From NCBI GenBank assembly GCA_964019165.1, contig OZ025273.1, positions 6,611,397-6,675,396 on the forward strand: a stretch of DNA of 64,000 bases, written 5' to 3'. The stretch is from Mastigias papua (taxonomy: Eukaryota > Cnidaria > Scyphozoa > Rhizostomeae > Mastigiidae). Shown here piece after piece: positions 62,915 to 64,000 of the stretch (positions are counted from its first letter, which is position 1; every line of letters starts with the position of its first letter). Position numbers and translations under genes: made by a program. Under the pieces are notes generated by a model. It ran no database searches. It worked only from the letters and a program-made list of their open reading frames with translations, and had not been told where the DNA came from.

Positions 62915-62998
62915 TAACAGATGTAAAGGAATTGATGAAAAATATGAATGTAATATCCTTCTCAATAAAATTCCATGTATAAATTTAAACGCAGATAA
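62915..62998 (+). pseudogene. C-terminal fragment of an unknown viral ORF
   Basis: The plus-strand frame RCKGIDEKYECNILLNKIPC runs to a TAA at about 63006 without a start. It is Cys-bearing and unlike its antisense neighbour. Probably the remnant end of a gene whose 5' part is gone. Confidence 0.25.
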
Positions 62999-63043
62999 AA
63001 TCATTTAAAAATATTTTATATATAGTGATAGTATATATATATA
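62988..63043 (+). promoter_or_regulatory. Viral upstream element, copy 1
   Basis: AACGCAGATAAAATCATTTA, then AAAATATTTTATATATAGT and an AT-rich leader to the ATG at 63044. It is repeated at 63304-63358. Confidence 0.6.
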
Positions 63044-63262
63044 ATGGAATCATCTAAAAATGACATCGATTATGTTTCAGATATAATAAATTTTAAGGTT
63101 GATATAACAAATACAAAAGACATATTGGATACAATTGAAGTTTTATCGATGAAAACAATCATTGTTGATGATTATTTAGTAAGAAGGTATAATTTTGAGA
63201 AAATTGTAAAAGAATTTGCGAAACTATTGGATAACACACGTATAAATATATTTTATAAATAG
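63044..63262 (+). CDS. Unknown viral ORF, 72 residues
   Basis: Complete small frame, ATG directly after upstream element copy 1. Charged and helical (NTKDILDTIEVLSMKT, FEKIVKEFAKLLDN). I do not recognise it. It could be a diverged or truncated relative of the ankyrin-type genes downstream, which start in the same leader context. Base composition matches the viral block. Confidence 0.45.
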   Translation: MESSKNDIDYVSDIINFKVDITNTKDILDTIEVLSMKTIIVDDYLVRRYNFEKIVKEFAKLLDNTRINIFYK

Positions 63263-63277
63263 TAATGGTATAAAAAT

Positions 63278-63300
63278 ATGAAAGAATTTAGTAGACTGTG
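63278..63300 (+). pseudogene. Stub copy of the ankyrin gene start
   Basis: ATGAAAGAATTTAGTAGACT matches the start of the ankyrin gene at 63359 (ATGAAAGAATTTCGTCGATT) but runs to TGA within eight codons. A leader copy (TAGTAATGGTATAAAAATATG) precedes it. Confidence 0.7.
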
Positions 63301-63303
63301 ATA

Positions 63304-63358
63304 AACGCAGATAAAAATCATTTAAAAATATTTTATATATAGTAATGGTATATAAAAT
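63304..63358 (+). promoter_or_regulatory. Viral upstream element, copy 2
   Basis: AACGCAGATAAAAATCATTT followed by AAAAATATTTTATATATAGT and ATGGTATATAAAAT before the ankyrin ATG. About 50 of 55 bases match copy 1. Confidence 0.6.
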
Positions 63359-63751
63359 ATGAAAGAATTTCGTCGATTGTGTGTATGTGGAAAACTCGAA
63401 GAGGCTAAATTACTCTATAATAGTGGAATTGATATCCATGATGGTGATGAATCATTATTTATGTTGGTTTGTATGTTTGGACATTTAGATGTTACTAAAT
63501 GGTTATATAATATTGGTATTGAAAATAAAAGTCCTATTAATAATTACAAGGAAGCATTTATACAGAGTTGTGGTCATGGTCATTTAGATGCTGCTAAGTG
63601 GTTATATCAGTTAGGTATTGACACTAATAAACCATTTGAAGTTGATATTATTAACAAAGCTTTTTATTTATGTCGTAGCCACGATCATGAAGATGTTGCT
63701 TTTTGGCTTCATCTAGTCGGTTCTAAACTTAAAATATTAAAAGAGAGATAA
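63359..63751 (+). CDS. Ankyrin-repeat protein, giant-virus style
   Basis: 130 residues, about four ankyrin repeats: LCVCGKLEEAKLLYNSGIDI, MFGHLDVTKWLYNIGIE, CGHGHLDAAKWLYQLGID and SHDHEDVAFWLHLVG. The GHLDxxKWLYxxGI wording is characteristic of ankyrin proteins of mimivirus-like and other large DNA viruses. Such proteins bind host or viral partners; the target here is unknown. It is shorter than most family members. The leader is a duplicate of the one before 63044. A (TA)n array follows. Confidence 0.8.
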   Translation: MKEFRRLCVCGKLEEAKLLYNSGIDIHDGDESLFMLVCMFGHLDVTKWLYNIGIENKSPINNYKEAFIQSCGHGHLDAAKWLYQLGIDTNKPFEVDIINKAFYLCRSHDHEDVAFWLHLVGSKLKILKER

Positions 63752-63772
63752 AAACACATAAAATTATTTAAA

Positions 63773-63906
<134 letters not shown>

Positions 63907-63916
63907 TATAAAAAAT

Positions 63917-64000
63917 ATGGGAAAATATGTTATTGATTTGGACAATTATGATTATATTTTTAAAAAATATGAGAATATAGATTTTAGTTCATATGGTTTG
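63917..64000 (+). CDS. Partial ORF running off the window
   Basis: ATG in the same AGTATATAAAA-type leader as the neighbouring viral genes. 28 codons visible, beginning [20 protein letters not shown]. Too short to assign; it may be another ankyrin-family or unknown viral gene. Confidence 0.45.
   Translation, partial: MGKYVIDLDNYDYIFKKYENIDFSSYGL

Noticed and set aside
62714..62917. Plus-strand hydrophobic ORF in the viral block
   Set aside because: It is the antisense shadow of the Lys/Ala-rich core-like protein on the minus strand.

Overview
The window is animal (metazoan) nuclear DNA: genes split by GT-AG introns, AT-rich intergenic sequence, long (TA)n and (CA)n arrays, eukaryotic tRNA genes, and remnants of LINE, Penelope-like, copia, LTR and cut-and-paste elements. 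LINE and Penelope relatives of this flavour, together with the viral element described below, make a cnidarian the best guess. That placement is inferred from style, not proven.

Region 1 (about 3.8-23.8 kb, minus strand) is one complete gene for a plasma-membrane Na+/H+ exchanger (SLC9A1-5 type). I chained 22 coding exons with GT-AG boundaries and continuous reading phase, predicting about 819 residues. Its introns hold two identical tRNA-Pro(UGG) genes, a tRNA-derived SINE, a LINE 3' end, a 267-bp-arm inverted repeat between (TA)n arrays, and an opposite-strand ORF for an acidic, secreted-like protein.

Region 2 (about 26.3-54.9 kb) holds three paralogous genes of a family I do not recognise: signal peptide, short six-cysteine module (W-x-C-x3-C-P-x-I-x2-C-x3-C-C), Ser/Thr-rich stalk, one membrane helix, and in two members a tyrosine-bearing cytoplasmic tail. 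All share the same exon layout with two phase-1 introns. Gene A is on the minus strand; B and C are on the plus strand. Between and inside them lie a gag-only LTR retrotransposon nested in a LINE, a 1-kb foldback element, several MITEs, a 1.4-kb satellite of a 19-bp unit that is open in all three frames, and a nearly intact LINE with only two nonsense codons.

Region 3 (about 56.3-64 kb) is an integrated, decaying DNA virus of the adintovirus/Polinton kind. A minus-strand block carries a phospholipase-like protein, a tail-fibre-like protein with a LamG-type head, an adenain-like protease, a minor virion protein, a double-jelly-roll-type major capsid protein and a basic virion protein. Plus-strand genes include a VLTF3-like zinc-ribbon transcription factor, an ankyrin-repeat protein and unknown ORFs. 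The protease, minor protein and capsid genes are frameshifted. A restriction-like-endonuclease LINE fragment has inserted beside the VLTF3-like gene, so the copy looks endogenous and inactive. Its polymerase, integrase and packaging ATPase are not in this window.
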